Of a DNA stretch of 64,000 nucleotides, positions 63,402 to 64,000 are shown in pieces. Source of the stretch: Streptococcus sp. Marseille-P6264 (lineage in GTDB: Bacteria > Bacillota > Bacilli > Lactobacillales > Streptococcaceae); assembly GCF_902460355.1 (NCBI RefSeq), contig NZ_CABPTO010000001.1, forward strand, positions 620,001-684,000. The letters run 5' to 3'. Position 1 is the stretch's first letter, and each line of letters opens with the position of its first letter. The notes under the pieces are model-generated. The model saw only the letters and a list, made by a program, of their open reading frames with translations, had not been told where the DNA came from and ran no database searches. Both the position numbers and the translations under genes were made by a program.

Positions 63402-63862
63402 TCTTTTTTCTGCTTTTTTATCGCTTTCTGTGGTAATTCCGAATCCAGTAATTCAGAGCGAACAGGCAAATTAATAAAACCTTGATTTCGTGCTTCTAAA
63501 AATTCCTCTTTAGTCGGCTTTCTACCAATATTCATCTCGAAAGCTTGCAGCCAATTTTCCCGTTGCTCTTGGTATTGATCAGGCTCTGGAATTTCTTGCT
63601 TCTCTTCTTTAGGAGAATCCACAACAGTTTCTTCTTTGAAAAACTCTAGGGCTGGCTCCTCTTGTCCCAAATTTTGTTCTTGATTCACCGAGCTTTGCTT
63701 CTCTTCAGCTACCCCATCGTTACTTTGTCCTGCCGGAGCCGCAATAGAAATAATCTTTCTGGGATCAAAATCAGAACGCTTTCCTTCTAAAAATTCATCT
63801 GCGGTTGGCTTTCTACCAATAACTTGCTCAAAAAGCTCAACCCACTTTTCTTTCGTTGTCAT
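63362..63862 (-). CDS. GRKPT-repeat protein, probably the N-terminal part of a TcaA-like fusion
   Basis: A 166-residue soluble reading with two copies of one motif: KWVELFEQVIGRKPTADEFL (residues 6-25) and NWLQAFEMNIGRKPTKEEFL (about 103-122), pattern W-x3-FE-x3-GRKPT-x2-EFLE-x-R/K. Between them is an acidic, Glu/Pro/Gln-rich linker. Excellent AGGAGGTGATTT site. The last 16 residues, after IKK, are read from the 40-nt overlap with the TcaA-like gene and look like out-of-frame sequence. I know no function for the motif. Confidence 0.75.
   Translation of the reverse strand: MTTKEKWVELFEQVIGRKPTADEFLEGKRSDFDPRKIISIAAPAGQSNDGVAEEKQSSVNQEQNLGQEEPALEFFKEETVVDSPKEEKQEIPEPDQYQEQRENWLQAFEMNIGRKPTKEEFLEARNQGFINLPVRSELLDSELPQKAIKKQKKECQRRKSCYLLFL
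63413..63419 (-). promoter_or_regulatory. A_AAA_AAG slippery heptamer joining the two frames
   Basis: Minus strand 63421-63413 reads ATA AAA AAG in the GRKPT frame, i.e. an in-frame A_AAA_AAG heptamer, the sequence used by E. coli dnaX. A -1 slip continues GCA GAA AAA AGA ATG and enters the TcaA-like gene exactly at its annotated ATG. A second run, AAA AAA at 63409-63404, could also slip. The fusion would have 574 residues. I see no obvious stimulatory pseudoknot; none was computed. Confidence 0.6.
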
Positions 63863-63880
63863 AAATCACCTCCTAAAACT

Positions 63881-64000
63881 TTACATCATCATAAGACTCA
63901 TCAGCAATGAGAAAGCGATGAAAGTAAAGATAAATGTAATCACACCATTGACAATGATTGCCAGTAAATATTTATAAAAAGGATCCATTGACGTGCTAGA
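63881..64000 (-). CDS. Membrane protein C-terminus (partial)
   Basis: The last 39 codons of a gene entering from the right edge: SSTSMDPFYKYLLAIIVNGV then a hydrophobic helix ending SLLMSLMMM and TAA at 63883-63881. It ends 18 nt before the GRKPT-repeat start, so it probably belongs to the same operon. Too little is visible to name it. Confidence 0.65.
   Translation of the reverse strand, partial: SSTSMDPFYKYLLAIIVNGVITFIFTFIAFSLLMSLMMM

Noticed and set aside
1..64000. CRISPR arrays, tRNA/rRNA genes, prophage or insertion sequences
   Set aside because: I saw no regularly spaced direct repeats, no cloverleaf-type gene, and no integrase or transposase reading frames; the window looks like core chromosome.

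Overview
The window looks like a chromosomal segment of a sanguinis/gordonii-type Streptococcus. Evidence: the core streptococcal blocks vicRKX, ftsY-Cof-Cof-smc-rnc, liv-ylbG-clpP-upp, lgt-hprK, ytgP/murE and rplKA; an L-lysine-type MurE; Mn-dependent PpaC; a perfect CtsR box; a Met-box; and an intergenic repeat of the GGCTGGGACAAAA hairpin type that I associate with these species. I see no rRNA, tRNA, prophage, IS element or CRISPR array. Genus is confident, species is inference.

Layout. 1-5.8 kb (minus): a branched-chain amino acid ABC transporter (livJ, livH, livM, livG, start of livF) behind a promoter with a CodY-like box, then ylbG, clpP with a CtsR operator over its -35, and upp. 5.9-13.8 kb (minus): ftsY, two Cof-type HAD phosphatases, smc and rnc as a tight overlapping operon, then a DUF454 gene. 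13.9-17 kb: a three-hairpin repeat and the essential vicRKX two-component operon. 17-25.6 kb: pepQ, ogt, a glyoxalase-family gene with twin palindromic operators beside an Rrf2 regulator, a phosphoesterase, and an FtsX-type ABC exporter divergent from a TetR regulator with two identical-arm operators. 25.7-34.4 kb: U32 peptidase, C39-like lipoprotein, YtxH/DUF948 pair with lgt-hprK, Nudix, PspC, SprT-like and Tex. 34.5-39.6 kb (plus): a 45-residue protein with a two-component permease set, an MFS exporter and zwf. 39.6-45.7 kb (minus): metB-patB, then a magnesium-controlled operon. 45.8-55.5 kb: ytgP/murE divergent pair, CPBP protease, CsbD, ppaC, an amino-acid permease and rplKA. 55.6-64 kb: ftsK, a frameshifted pspC, Nudix, a cyclophilin lipoprotein, and a cell-envelope cluster (VanY-type carboxypeptidase, TcaA-like protein, GRKPT-repeat protein).

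Most interesting system: the Mg2+ operon at 39.6-43.4 kb has two stacked sensors. A promoter feeds an M-box (ykoK) riboswitch and intrinsic terminator ahead of a glutathione-S-transferase-like gene. Between that gene and mgtA lies a 23-codon leader ORF with a strong ribosome binding site and an early Asp-Asp-His-Pro-Glu-Pro run, like the ribosome-destabilising Asp/Glu-Pro leader MgtL of enterobacteria. The leader ORF covers the 5' arm and loop of an 18-bp hairpin, and its stop codon abuts the 3' arm. This would be a low-Mg2+ ribosome sensor downstream of a riboswitch.

Second candidate: the GRKPT-repeat gene and the TcaA-like gene overlap by 40 nt, and a classical A_AAA_AAG slippery heptamer sits exactly where a -1 shift would fuse them into one 574-residue protein. 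A third theme is probable leaderless transcription: murE, ftsK and a DUF3397 gene have -10 boxes only 6-7 nt before their start codons.
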